Positions 1-10,855 of a stretch of DNA of 64,000 nucleotides are shown here, piece by piece. The DNA lies in NCBI RefSeq assembly GCF_027943725.1, contig NZ_AP025696.1, positions 434,001 through 498,000 of the forward strand, given 5' to 3'. The position numbers were made by a program, and so were the translations under genes. The DNA is from Nitrosophilus kaiyonis. Its GTDB lineage: Bacteria; Campylobacterota; Campylobacteria; Campylobacterales; Nitratiruptoraceae. Within the stretch, counting starts at the first letter, position 1, and each line of letters starts with the position of its first letter. Under the pieces are notes generated by a model. It saw only the letters and a program-made list of their open reading frames with translations, was not told the DNA's origin and ran no database searches.

Positions 1-22
1 TTACTCACCATACTAATCTAAC

Positions 23-1675
23 TTACAAAGGTAGCTTTATGGTAAATTTTGCTCCATCTTGTACATTTTGAACTTCCAAAATCCCGCTCATACTCTGTTC
101 AATTATCATCTTAGACATATATAGTCCAAGACCGGTTCCTTGTTTAGAGTGTTTAGTTGTAAAATAAGGCTCAAATATTTTATCAATCAAATTATCTTTA
201 ATACCTCCTCCATTATCAATGACTTCAATCAAAACATTATCTTTTTCTTTTTTGATATTTATCCATATCTTTTTGTCAAAAAGTCTATTTTGATTTAAAG
301 CATCTTTTGCATTATTTATAAGATTTAAAATAACTTGTGAAAACTCATTTTTATATCCATAAACTTCTAAACTTTTTCCATCTGATAAAATAACTTCAAT
401 ATCACTTTTTTTCAAGCTTCCTTCAATAATAGATATACTTTGTTTAATAGTTTCATAAATATTGAATTTCTCTTTTTCTTTATCTGGTCTAAAAAAGCTT
501 TGAAAATCAGATATTGTTTGACTCATTTTTTCTAAAATAGAAGTTCCTATGTTATAAATATCCAATATATTTTTATTATCTTTTGCCTCTTTTTTTATTT
601 TATAAAACAAAATTCCAAGCTCCATTAGAGGCTGCCTCCATTGATGAGCGATATTTCCAAGCATCTCTCCAAGTGAAGCAAGACGAGCCTGCTGAAACAT
701 CATCCTATCTTTTTGTCTATTTTTTTCAACCTCTTTCTCTACTCTTTTTTCTAATGTGAGATTTAACTCTCTTAACTTTTTTGTCTGTTCTTCTACTCTT
801 CTTTCTAAATCTTTATTTAATGATTCTAACTCTTTCTCTTTTCTTTGAAGTTTTTCTTGTAATAGAACACTTTTTGTAACATCATATCTTATAGCAACAA
901 ATTCGACAATTTTGCCATTCCAATCAACAATAGGAATAACAGTGGTATTTACATAAAATGTTTTACCATTTTTTGCTCTATTTTTTACTGTGCCTTTCCA
1001 TATTTTTTTAGCAAGAATAGTTTTCCAAAATCTCTCAAAAGTCTCTTTGGGAACATCTGGATGTCTTACAATATTGTGGTTTTGTCCAATAAGCTCATCT
1101 TTTGTATAGCCAGAAATTTTACAAAATTCCTCATTAACATATGTAATAATTCCATTTATATCAGTTTTTGAAACAATGTTGCTACTATCTATGGCGTTTT
1201 TATATTGGTGAAGCATAAAAATGTTATACTCTTTTGCTTTTTTTAAAAAAAGATTTGTTTCAACTTCATCCAATACATTTTTTAATCTTTCTTTATCAAC
1301 TGGTTTAATTAAAAATTTTTCAACACCAATATTAATAGCCTCTAAAAGGCAATCACTACTTTTTTCTCCTGTTATTATTATAGGTATATCGCTGCAAATT
1401 TTTTTAATCTCTTTACACATTGAAATACCATCTAAAACTGGCATTTTAGTATCTGTAACAATAATATCTGGATTATATTTTTTAAAAAGCTCTAACCCCT
1501 CTTTTCCATCAGAAGCAATGTAAAGATGCGAAGAGTAAAATTTCAATATAGGTATTAATCTTTTTTGATCAAGCAATGAATTTTCAACATACAAAATAGA
1601 AAATTTTTTTAATGGAAGATTTTTAAACTTTATTTTGCCTATGTTTGTATAATTAAAACTTTTATCTAATTTCAT
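23..1675 (-). CDS. Response regulator-PAS-histidine kinase hybrid sensor
   Basis: Cytoplasmic signalling protein without membrane segments. Counted from the ATG at 1699, a receiver domain covers about residues 33-145 (phosphoacceptor Asp83 in the VTD motif, Lys132), then an Aer-like PAS domain (about 165-275, with the N-x-IVRHPDVP signature), a coiled coil (280-330), and a kinase core with the H-box NIAHQWRQPL (His352), an N-box and G-boxes ending GTGLGLYM. The ATG at 1699 lies inside an intergenic heptad repeat. The ATG at 1675, preceded by AAGAG and 6 nt, is the better start, giving 550 aa. The receiver-first order suggests that it takes a phosphoryl or partner signal as well as a PAS ligand (redox or small molecule). 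The target regulator is not in the window. Confidence 0.85.
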   Translation of the reverse strand: MKLDKSFNYTNIGKIKFKNLPLKKFSILYVENSLLDQKRLIPILKFYSSHLYIASDGKEGLELFKKYNPDIIVTDTKMPVLDGISMCKEIKKICSDIPIIITGEKSSDCLLEAINIGVEKFLIKPVDKERLKNVLDEVETNLFLKKAKEYNIFMLHQYKNAIDSSNIVSKTDINGIITYVNEEFCKISGYTKDELIGQNHNIVRHPDVPKETFERFWKTILAKKIWKGTVKNRAKNGKTFYVNTTVIPIVDWNGKIVEFVAIRYDVTKSVLLQEKLQRKEKELESLNKDLERRVEEQTKKLRELNLTLEKRVEKEVEKNRQKDRMMFQQARLASLGEMLGNIAHQWRQPLMELGILFYKIKKEAKDNKNILDIYNIGTSILEKMSQTISDFQSFFRPDKEKEKFNIYETIKQSISIIEGSLKKSDIEVILSDGKSLEVYGYKNEFSQVILNLINNAKDALNQNRLFDKKIWINIKKEKDNVLIEVIDNGGGIKDNLIDKIFEPYFTTKHSKQGTGLGLYMSKMIIEQSMSGILEVQNVQDGAKFTIKLPL

Positions 1676-1693
1676 GATACGCTCTTTAAAAAT

Positions 1694-1965
1694 AGTCATT
1701 GGTCATTAGTCATTGGCCATAAAGTTAGTAATTCGTAATTAGTAATACGAGATAAGTGATAAGTAAATTTGACATTAGGTATTGATAACTAGTTTTCCTT
1801 CAACTTCAAAATTAACCGAAAATCTTTGCTTTGACCTCATTCACTTCATAGATTCTCAGCTTTACAGCCTCACCCTTTACCACATATCTCACTAATCCAT
1901 TATCAACTATTAACATACTAATGTCTAATGTCCAATGTCCAATGACTAATGACTAATTTCTAATG
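1694..1965. repeat. Opposed heptad-repeat arrays with unlike core
   Basis: The left array (about 1694-1720) is built of TCATTGG and TCATTAG units. The right array (about 1915-1965) is built of the complementary type, CTAATGT, CCAATGT and CTAATGA. The two can pair as a long imperfect hairpin. The core (1760-1910) is pyrimidine-rich and holds AACCGAAAAT at 1814-1823, which recurs inverted at 52305-52314. No open reading frame of credible coding character is seen. Confidence 0.8.
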
Positions 1966-2667
1966 ACATGTATGTATTGATGCATTTGGATCAAATATAA
2001 ACCAATATCCTTTATATATCATATATATACCATATAATGCAATAACAAAAGAAGCTAATTTAACCATATATTTTCTAAAAGTAGAACTATTTAAAAAACC
2101 AGCAACTGTTCCTAAACCCAAAAGTACAGGCATAGTTGAAAGCCCAAAAATAAGCATAACTATTGCACCCCAAAAAGGGCTACCAGTTGCTGCAGCACTT
2201 GCTGCAAAAAAGTAGACAAGCCCACAAGGCAAAAAACCATTTAACATACCTAAAAAGAAAAAGCTTGGTAAACTTTTTGAGTGAATTAATTTTGAAAAAA
2301 GATTTCTAAAAAATTGAAATTTTGTTAATGAGATCTCTATCGAAGTTAGAAATTTTGAATTACCGGTTAATGAAATTGCCATTAGTAGCATAAAAATTCC
2401 AACTAAAATATATAAACTTCCATGAGTAGTTTTTGAAATTAGTAATATTGAACCTAAAAGTCCAAAAACTGCTCCAATAATCATATATGAAAAAATTCTA
2501 CCAAAGTTATAAACAAGATGAGCTATAAGCTGAGTAGTTTTATTAAAAGAAGAATCAATCTTAGCAGTACTATAAGCTATAACAAAACCTCCACACATAC
2601 CTATGCAATGACCAAGACTCCCTAAAAAAGCCACAGTTATAATACTTAAAACATCAATTGTTTCTAT
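1960..2667 (-). CDS. TauE/SafE- or DsbD_2-like six-helix membrane protein
   Basis: Integral membrane protein with about six hydrophobic segments and the family signature GHCIGMCGG near the N terminus, plus a second half-repeat starting near FLNGFLPCGLVY. Members with paired Cys-Pro-Cys/GMCGG motifs are annotated as sulfite exporter TauE/SafE or cytochrome biogenesis (DsbD_2) proteins, and in Campylobacterota they often sit with cytochrome oxidase or copper genes. The protein ends in His-Thr-Cys-His, a possible metal site. A GTG at 2634 has no ribosome site. An AUA codon at 2665-2667 follows AAGGA at exactly 6 nt and restores the expected N terminus (235 aa), so I place the start there. It lies 138 bp downstream of a copper-type TonB receptor gene, which hints at metal or cytochrome assembly work. 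Exact substrate unknown. Confidence 0.75.
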   Translation of the reverse strand: METIDVLSIITVAFLGSLGHCIGMCGGFVIAYSTAKIDSSFNKTTQLIAHLVYNFGRIFSYMIIGAVFGLLGSILLISKTTHGSLYILVGIFMLLMAISLTGNSKFLTSIEISLTKFQFFRNLFSKLIHSKSLPSFFFLGMLNGFLPCGLVYFFAASAAATGSPFWGAIVMLIFGLSTMPVLLGLGTVAGFLNSSTFRKYMVKLASFVIALYGIYMIYKGYWFIFDPNASIHTCH

Positions 2668-2687
2668 GTTTTATCCTTAGTTAAAAA

Positions 2688-2795
2688 AGTTAAGTGGTCG
2701 AGTGGTTAAGTTGTCAAGTTGTTAGTTAGTTAAGTAGTTGAGTGGTTTAACAGCTCAACTACTCAACTATTTTAACCTTTTTAACTACTTAACGC
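2688..2795. repeat. Octad inverted-repeat array (GTTAAGTG type)
   Basis: The left half repeats 8-nt words such as GTTAAGTG, GTCGAGTG and GTTAAGTT. The right half holds their complements (CTCAACTA, TTAACTAC). The whole gap between the receptor gene and the TauE-like gene can fold into one long imperfect hairpin. It could act as a terminator for the receptor transcript or protect the mRNA 3' end, which is inference. Confidence 0.75.
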
Positions 2796-2805
2796 TTTTA
2801 TTATA

Positions 2806-4887
2806 TCAAAATCTAAAATCTAAATTAGCATATATAAATCTACCAGGTTCATTAATCAATAGTGGAGTTGCACCCCCAATTAATGACCTTCCTGCATATG
2901 TATTATTAACAGCATAAGTTTTATCAAAAAGATTATCAACTCCAATATTTAAATCTATATTTTCTTTTAAACTTTTTGAAGCTTTTAAATTAACAACTCC
3001 CCAGCTTCCAATCTCTCTTTCACCATTATCTTCATCATAGTTTTTATATTTAGCTGAAGCCAAAACTTCAACTCTTGCAAAATATTCACCATTATCATAA
3101 TTTAAAGCAACTCTACCTTTAAGAGGCGGTATTTGTGCCAAATCTTTATCTTTTTGGGTATCAGTTGGTTGAGTATCTTTTTTGCCTCTTTGATAAGCTA
3201 CTCCTGCTTCTAAGCTAAACTCATCAGTTAACATACTCATTATTGAAATATCGCCACCATAAATATGTGCATCAATATTAGCCCATGTTAATTTACTCCC
3301 GCCACCTCCATTAGATATTTTATAAGCATATATATAATCTTTTAAATCGCTATAAAATCCAGTAATTTTAATAGATGTATCACCTATTAATCTTTCATAT
3401 CCAAGATCTACTTCTCTGTTTTTTGTCTCTTTTAAATCTGGATTTCCCTGTCTTACCCAACCACCTTTTGAAGGATTGTATGCAATAAAATAAAGCTCTT
3501 GCGCATCTGGTACTCTTATACCTTGTCCAATAGCAAAATAGATAGATGATTCATCATCTATCATATATTTTGCAACAATATTTGCACTAAAATTATTAAA
3601 ATCATTTTCATCTTTATCTTTAAAATAGTTTTGTATCGCTGCATTTGAAGCAATAGTAGGATCATCTAAATTGTTTGCTTTTACATTAGTTTTATCATAC
3701 CTTGCTCCAAATTTTAAAGTTAAATTATCTATCTTTTTAACTGCCTTTACAAAAATGGCTCTATTTTTTGTATCAACATCTGGAATTCTGACCTGCTTAA
3801 CTGTCTCATCTGGTTCTCTTAAACATTTTCCATCCCAATTTCTTAGACTTCCATCAATTCCAACTTTCCATAAAATATCAGCTGCATTAAAACTATTTTC
3901 AAGTTTTATACCTTTTATATTGCTTCTTACTCTATGAGTCCTATAAAGCATAGGATTATTTGAAGCTTCCCTAAATTCTGTTCCCATATCATGTTTAACA
4001 TCTGAATAGTATGTTTTTAAAGTAAGTTTTTTTGAAAATTTTGCAATATTTAAAATTGAATATTCTAAATTTGCCATAGTTGTTTCATCAAGCTGTGCAT
4101 CCATCTGAAATGCAGGATATAGCACATCGGTTGCTTTATCTTTATATAAACTAAGTCTTAATTCTTGATTATCTGTAGGATTTACTAAAAATTTTGTCCA
4201 TAAGCTTCTTCTTTCATATGCCTTTTTGTCTTTGTACTCTTTTTTATATCTATTTTTATCTGTCTGTGATAGTTGATCCCACTGCTGCTCTACTAATGTT
4301 TTTCCATCACCATCTTTATATTGGTCACTTTCCTCTCCACTTATCCCTATTAAAGCTTTAATCTTTTCATCTCCAGCCTCACCTATAAAGCTAGCCTTTT
4401 TATAGCCATAACTTCCACCTATCAAAGAAAATGTTGCACTTTTTCCAATTTTAGGATCTTTTGTTTTAACGTCAACACTTCCACCCATACTTCCAAAATT
4501 TTCAACATCAAAAGGCCCCTCTTTTATACTAACTTTTTCTATTTGTGCAGCAGATATATGCATAGCTGGAGGATCCATTCTATTTGGACATCCTCCATAA
4601 ATTTTAGCTCCATCAATTAAAACATTTACATCATCTTTTTTAAATCCTCGTAAAATCAAATCATTTCCAATAGCACTTGCTCTAACAAGATTGATTTCAG
4701 GTATATTTTCAAACAAAATCTCGCCTAAATCTTGCTGTCTTGTAAATTTTACTTCACTTTTGTCAACTTCGCTACTTTTAGGCACTTCTGTTCTTATCTC
4801 TTCTTCTATAGTAACCTTTTCTACCTGTATTGTTTCTGCTAAAAGAAAAGAAGATAAAACAAGGGAAAGATAAAAAGCTTTTTTCAT
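2806..4887 (-). CDS. TonB-dependent receptor, copper-receptor (OprC/NosA) type
   Basis: Outer-membrane ligand-gated porin, 693 aa. A signal peptide (MKKAFYLSLVLSSFLLA) is followed by a plug domain (about residues 45-150) and a 22-strand-type barrel ending in the aromatic terminal strand (YANLDFRF). The plug holds GGCPNRMDPP with Cys100 and Met104, i.e. a CxxxM pair in the position used by the copper-binding receptor OprC. This motif marks the TonB-dependent copper receptor family, so copper uptake is the best guess. The usual TonB box is not obvious. No TonB-ExbBD genes are in the window. The start ATG is 6 nt after AGGAG, which is buried in a 41-bp inverted repeat (separate entry). Confidence 0.85.
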   Translation of the reverse strand: MKKAFYLSLVLSSFLLAETIQVEKVTIEEEIRTEVPKSSEVDKSEVKFTRQQDLGEILFENIPEINLVRASAIGNDLILRGFKKDDVNVLIDGAKIYGGCPNRMDPPAMHISAAQIEKVSIKEGPFDVENFGSMGGSVDVKTKDPKIGKSATFSLIGGSYGYKKASFIGEAGDEKIKALIGISGEESDQYKDGDGKTLVEQQWDQLSQTDKNRYKKEYKDKKAYERRSLWTKFLVNPTDNQELRLSLYKDKATDVLYPAFQMDAQLDETTMANLEYSILNIAKFSKKLTLKTYYSDVKHDMGTEFREASNNPMLYRTHRVRSNIKGIKLENSFNAADILWKVGIDGSLRNWDGKCLREPDETVKQVRIPDVDTKNRAIFVKAVKKIDNLTLKFGARYDKTNVKANNLDDPTIASNAAIQNYFKDKDENDFNNFSANIVAKYMIDDESSIYFAIGQGIRVPDAQELYFIAYNPSKGGWVRQGNPDLKETKNREVDLGYERLIGDTSIKITGFYSDLKDYIYAYKISNGGGGSKLTWANIDAHIYGGDISIMSMLTDEFSLEAGVAYQRGKKDTQPTDTQKDKDLAQIPPLKGRVALNYDNGEYFARVEVLASAKYKNYDEDNGEREIGSWGVVNLKASKSLKENIDLNIGVDNLFDKTYAVNNTYAGRSLIGGATPLLINEPGRFIYANLDFRF

Positions 4888-4891
4888 TAGT

Positions 4892-4932
4892 CACTCCTAA
4901 GAAATAATTTGTAAAATTATTCCATAGGAGTG
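4892..4932 (-). promoter_or_regulatory. Hairpin enclosing the receptor gene's Shine-Dalgarno
   Basis: Two 19-nt arms (4892-4910 and 4914-4932) are reverse complements with two mismatches and a 3-nt loop. In the minus-strand transcript the distal arm carries CACTCCTA, which pairs with TAGGAGTG, so the AGGAG ribosome site of the TonB receptor is fully in the stem, 6 nt before its ATG. It may be a DNA operator dyad, an RNA thermometer or ligand-controlled translation switch, or a protein-binding RNA hairpin. Confidence 0.65.
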
Positions 4933-4966
4933 TTAAATATGTATTAATTAAATTTTTAAGTAGAAT

Positions 4967-5197
4967 TTAATCTTTTTTGCAACGAAGAAGTTCTATGCTT
5001 TTTATATTTTGAAGTCTCTCTTCAAGCAGTTCTAGCTCTTTTATATTTTTTTCACACTCTTTTTTTAAATTCTCTTTTTTTTCTTGTAAAATTTTTATCT
5101 GCTTTTCAATTTGCTCTAAAGGTATAGCACAATTTTTTGCAGCTTTTTCCTCTTTTTCTAATACCCATTCTGTCATTTTTCTAATAAACTCAAGCAT
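4967..5197 (-). CDS. Small coiled-coil protein of unknown function
   Basis: 76 aa. The N-terminal segment is amphipathic (MLEFIRKMTEWVLEKEE), and residues 30-70 form a charged Lys/Glu heptad pattern that predicts a coiled coil. Three cysteines (residues 23, 48 and 73) are scattered. No family recognised. It starts 9 nt after the previous minus-strand gene and is the last gene of the carA run, so it is probably co-transcribed. Codon use matches its neighbours, which supports a real gene. Confidence 0.6.
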   Translation of the reverse strand: MLEFIRKMTEWVLEKEEKAAKNCAIPLEQIEKQIKILQEKKENLKKECEKNIKELELLEERLQNIKSIELLRCKKD

Positions 5198-5206
5198 AAC
5201 TATTCC

Positions 5207-5683
5207 TTATATTTTTGCCATTGTTACCCAACGACTAGTATTTGAACTTTTTAATTTATGGTACTCATCCATAAGTTTATATATAACTTTTTTTGTATCA
5301 TCTTCAAAATTTTCACAATTTACTATAGATACTTTTGATGTATTAACAAATATACTATTTTTTTCAATCAATTTAACAAGCCTTCCTGAAAATGCAAAAG
5401 CTCCTTCAATATCAGTATCTTGACAAATAAGAATATGAAGATTTTTGTTATCATAAACTCTCATTAAAATATCTGTATCTCTTTTATTATCTTTCAAAAA
5501 AGAAAACATATCAGGATTTTCTGACTCAACAAGAACTAAACTAAAGCCAATATTGTAATCTTCCAATCTATATAAAAGTATCTCAACATAATTTGATAAA
5601 AGAAACTTTAATCTATCATAAAGTTTAAACATCTCATCAGACAATATTAGTTTTTCGTTAAAATTTACTCTTAAATTTTTCAT
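5207..5683 (-). CDS. Unknown protein with a degenerate GGDEF-like fold
   Basis: 158 aa, soluble. It overlaps the end of carA by 4 nt (ATGA), so translation is coupled. Residues about 65-130 follow the hydrophobic pattern of a GGDEF core (DILMRVYDNKNLHILICQDTDIEGAFAF), but the catalytic GGDEF loop is replaced by YDNKN, so cyclase activity would be absent. This resemblance is my inference and could be chance. The coupling to carA may be purely operonic, and no link to pyrimidine or arginine synthesis can be shown. Confidence 0.55.
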   Translation of the reverse strand: MKNLRVNFNEKLILSDEMFKLYDRLKFLLSNYVEILLYRLEDYNIGFSLVLVESENPDMFSFLKDNKRDTDILMRVYDNKNLHILICQDTDIEGAFAFSGRLVKLIEKNSIFVNTSKVSIVNCENFEDDTKKVIYKLMDEYHKLKSSNTSRWVTMAKI

Positions 5684-6822
5684 GATCTATTCCTATGTTC
5701 TAAAATCATATCAACAAACTCTTTAAAGATATATCTACTATCATGAGGTCCAGGACTTGCTTCTGGATGGTGCTGAACTGAAAAAATTGGAGTATTTTTA
5801 TACTTTAATCCTTCAATTGTATTATCAAAAAGATTTTTATGTGTAATTTCGGCAATTTGGCTTATCTCTTGGGGAACATTATAATTATGGTTTTGGGCTG
5901 TTATTTCTACTTTTTTTGTTTTTTCATTTCTAACTGGATGGTTTCCCCCATGATGACCAAATTTTAGTTTAAATGTTGGATATCCATGAGAGATTGATAA
6001 AAGCTGATGCCCTAAACAGATACCAAACATTGGTATTTTAGCTTCAATAAGTTTTTTTATTTTTTCATGAATATCTTTTAATATTAGTGGATCTCCTGGA
6101 CCATTTGATAAAAAAATTCCATCAATTTCTTTGTTTTCATACCTTTTTATTAAATCTTTTTCATCAAAATCTTGTGGAATAACTTCTACTTCTAAACCAG
6201 CTTCACAAAGATTATTTAAAATATTTCTTTTTACTCCAAAGTCAATTGCCACAATTTTAGCTTTTGAAGGTGGAGCAGGATTGTATGAAAAAACTCTTGC
6301 ATCATATATGCCTTGATTATGAATATAAGACTTTTTAGTACTTACCTCTTTTATATAATTTATCTCTTCTATTCTTGGTGAGCTTTCTAAAATCTTTTTT
6401 AACTCCTCTTTATCATTAATCTCAGTTGAGGCTATCATCATCTGATTGCCACTATCTCTTAATACTTTTGTTAAAAATCTTGTATCAATATCACAAATAC
6501 CCATAACATCATATCTTTTTAATAGTTCATCTAAACTCTCTTTTCCTCTGAAATTTGAAAATCTTTTCTGATAATTTCTAACTATGATTCCTTTTGCATA
6601 TGCACTGACACTTTCCATATCCTCTTCATTAACACCAACATTACCGATTTCTGGCATTGTAAAAGTAACAAATTGTCCTGCATAACTTGGATCAGTAATA
6701 ATCTCTTGATATCCTGTCATAGAAGTATTAAAAACAATCTCACCAACTTTAGTTCCAATGCTTCCGAAACTTTTTCCCTCTAAAAAGATTCCATTTTCAA
6801 GATATATCCAGACTTTTTTCAA
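5680..6822 (-). CDS. carA: Carbamoyl-phosphate synthase small subunit
   Basis: Glutaminase subunit that supplies ammonia to CarB for carbamoyl phosphate, the precursor of arginine and pyrimidines. The 380-aa length is normal. The N-terminal CPSase domain (about 1-150) has the TGYQEIITDPSY signature. The C-terminal class I amidotransferase has Cys269 in FGICLGHQL and the QHHPEASPGP histidine-glutamate pair. The start is TTG at 6822, preceded by AAGGG at 6 nt. carB is not in the window, and this separation is common in the phylum. The 119-bp gap to the upstream DUF507 gene holds a heptad-repeat array. Confidence 0.97.
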   Translation of the reverse strand: MKKVWIYLENGIFLEGKSFGSIGTKVGEIVFNTSMTGYQEIITDPSYAGQFVTFTMPEIGNVGVNEEDMESVSAYAKGIIVRNYQKRFSNFRGKESLDELLKRYDVMGICDIDTRFLTKVLRDSGNQMMIASTEINDKEELKKILESSPRIEEINYIKEVSTKKSYIHNQGIYDARVFSYNPAPPSKAKIVAIDFGVKRNILNNLCEAGLEVEVIPQDFDEKDLIKRYENKEIDGIFLSNGPGDPLILKDIHEKIKKLIEAKIPMFGICLGHQLLSISHGYPTFKLKFGHHGGNHPVRNEKTKKVEITAQNHNYNVPQEISQIAEITHKNLFDNTIEGLKYKNTPIFSVQHHPEASPGPHDSRYIFKEFVDMILEHRNRS

Positions 6823-6839
6823 CTTTTACCCTTTCTTGT

Positions 6840-6940
6840 TATGTTGGTCAATAGTCATTGGTCATTAGTCATTAGTAAAGCGCTAAATTTTTAAGTAACA
6901 CTTTTGCTAAATCCTACTAATGACTTAATGACTTAATTTA
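6840..6940. repeat. Heptad-repeat arrays between DUF507 and carA
   Basis: The left array (about 6843-6876) repeats TCATTGG and TCATTAG words. The right array (about 6918-6935) repeats CTAATGA and TTAATGA words that are roughly complementary. It sits between two genes of the same direction, so it is either inside an operon or marks its break. Confidence 0.7.
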
Positions 6941-6941
6941 A

Positions 6942-7493
6942 TCACAGCATTCCTCTTTTTTTAAGTTCCTCTTCATACATCTTTTGAAATACAAGTTCAA
7001 ACTCTTCAGAACCTGGAATAAGTTTTCTTTTATAGTGAGAAATTCTCTCAAGTACTATATCTTCTATCTCTTCAAACATTTTTATATAATCAACAATTGC
7101 ATTATATATTATATTTTTAACTTTATTTTCTGGTACATTGTATCTAATAAGATCTTCTTCATAAAGTTTATCCAATATTTTATGCGCCAAATGGTTAAAT
7201 CTATCCTCAAAATTTAAAATAACATCATATTCTGGAGCCAATCTTTTTTTAATCATCCAAAAGAGCTGCTTTGGATCTGCAAGCATATATTCTATCTCAT
7301 CTTCATTTTCTTCTATTATCTCTTTTACATGCTCCTCTAAAGCTTTTTCTTTTTTAAGATCCTCTTCTATAACTTCTTGTGCGGCTTTTGCAACTGGCTC
7401 AACCCCTTTAGTTAAAGTTACAAAACCGCTTTTTGCTAAATCAATAGCAATTTTATTGGCTACATATGGCGCATGAGGCAGTCTAAGTCTCAT
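6942..7493 (-). CDS. DUF507 family protein
   Basis: 183 aa, soluble, strongly charged and helical. The start MRLRLPHAPYVANKIAIDL and the C-terminal segment (AIVDYIKMFEEIEDIVLERI) match my memory of the DUF507 family, which Campylobacterota carry next to carA. Function is unknown in the family. It is placed between purA and carA on the same strand, so co-expression with nucleotide synthesis is likely. Confidence 0.85.
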   Translation of the reverse strand: MRLRLPHAPYVANKIAIDLAKSGFVTLTKGVEPVAKAAQEVIEEDLKKEKALEEHVKEIIEENEDEIEYMLADPKQLFWMIKKRLAPEYDVILNFEDRFNHLAHKILDKLYEEDLIRYNVPENKVKNIIYNAIVDYIKMFEEIEDIVLERISHYKRKLIPGSEEFELVFQKMYEEELKKRGML

Positions 7494-7537
7494 AAAAACT
7501 CCTATATATTAATTTAGAAATGCCCTTAATAGATTTT

Positions 7538-9642
<2,105 letters not shown>

Positions 9643-9645
9643 AAA

Positions 9646-10749
9646 TTATTCCCCAAAATATAGCTCATTAAAAATTTTATTTGCTTTGCCTGTATATTCA
9701 ATTCTTCCTAATTCACTCATTGCTAACTCAATAGCATTGACTACCCAAGCAGCTTCATATGCTTTAATTATTCCCATATGGTTAATTCTAAAGAGTTTTC
9801 CTTTTAAATGTTCTTGGCCACCAGCTATATTGACTTCATATTTTGATTTTAAAATTTTTCTTATTTTTTCTGCATCCTCATCAATAACAGCAGTCATTGC
9901 ATTTGCAGGCTTTTTAGGATATATTTTTAATCCAATAGCTTCTAAAGCTACTCTTGTAGCTGTAGCTCTTCTATCAGTTAAATCATAAAGTGTATCAAGA
10001 CCTAATTCAAAAATATTATTTAACATCTCTTTTAGGCCAATTATTAATGTAGTTGCTGCTGTATAGGCAGTTGTTCCTTCTCTTTGTTTTTTTAATTCGC
10101 TTGCCATATTAAAATAAAACCCTTTTCCTTTGCCTATTTTTTCAATAGCTCTGCTACTTAATCCAACAATTGAAAGTCCTGGTGGTAGCATCAATGCTTT
10201 TTGGCTTCCAGTAATTAAAGCATCAATATTTGTTACATCTATAGGCTCAACTCCTACTGCAGTAATACCATCAGCTACTATCATAATCTCTGGTCTAATT
10301 GCTTTTACTTCTCTTGCAATATCTTCAATAGGATGTCTAAGCCCTCCAGAGCTTTCACAAATTTGAACAAATAGTGCATCAATACTGCTATCATTTTTAA
10401 CTGCTTCTACAACTTCACCTACATCTGCTGGCGTATCCCACTCATAAGTTAATTCTTTAAAAGGGATATTGAAAGCTGAACATATTTTTGAAAATCTTTC
10501 ACCAAATTTACCAGCATTAATTGTTAAAGCTTTCTTATGACATAGATTTGTAACACAAGCTTCCATTGCCCCAGTTCCAGTTGAGGCAAACATTAAAACC
10601 TCATCTGTTTTTAATAGATTAAAAAGCAGTTCTCTTGTGCTTTTAAAAATTTCTGTAAATTCAGGTGTTCTATGGTGTATAGTCTCTTTTGCCATTGCAG
10701 CTCTAACATTTTCTAAAACAGGAGTAGGACCTGGTGTAAAAAGAAGCAT
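9646..10749 (-). CDS. Class V aminotransferase (alanine/serine-glyoxylate type)
   Basis: 367 aa PLP enzyme, cytosolic. The N terminus LLFTPGPTPV and the PLP-lysine region GSQKALMLPPG (Lys184) are hallmarks of the alanine-glyoxylate/serine-pyruvate group, and the cofactor aspartate is in IVADGITAVG (Asp160). Close relatives are labelled serine-glyoxylate or alanine-glyoxylate aminotransferase, or the 'soluble hydrogenase small subunit'. The true substrate in Campylobacterota is not established. First gene of the run leading into hisZ and purA. Confidence 0.85.
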   Translation of the reverse strand: MLLFTPGPTPVLENVRAAMAKETIHHRTPEFTEIFKSTRELLFNLLKTDEVLMFASTGTGAMEACVTNLCHKKALTINAGKFGERFSKICSAFNIPFKELTYEWDTPADVGEVVEAVKNDSSIDALFVQICESSGGLRHPIEDIAREVKAIRPEIMIVADGITAVGVEPIDVTNIDALITGSQKALMLPPGLSIVGLSSRAIEKIGKGKGFYFNMASELKKQREGTTAYTAATTLIIGLKEMLNNIFELGLDTLYDLTDRRATATRVALEAIGLKIYPKKPANAMTAVIDEDAEKIRKILKSKYEVNIAGGQEHLKGKLFRINHMGIIKAYEAAWVVNAIELAMSELGRIEYTGKANKIFNELYFGE

Positions 10750-10855
10750 ATTTTTTTCCTTTTAATAAAAAAATTACACATAAAGCAAGATAGTATATCA
10801 AATGAAGGATTAAATTGTGTTTATGAAGATTTAAAAAGTTAGTAGGTTAAGTGGG

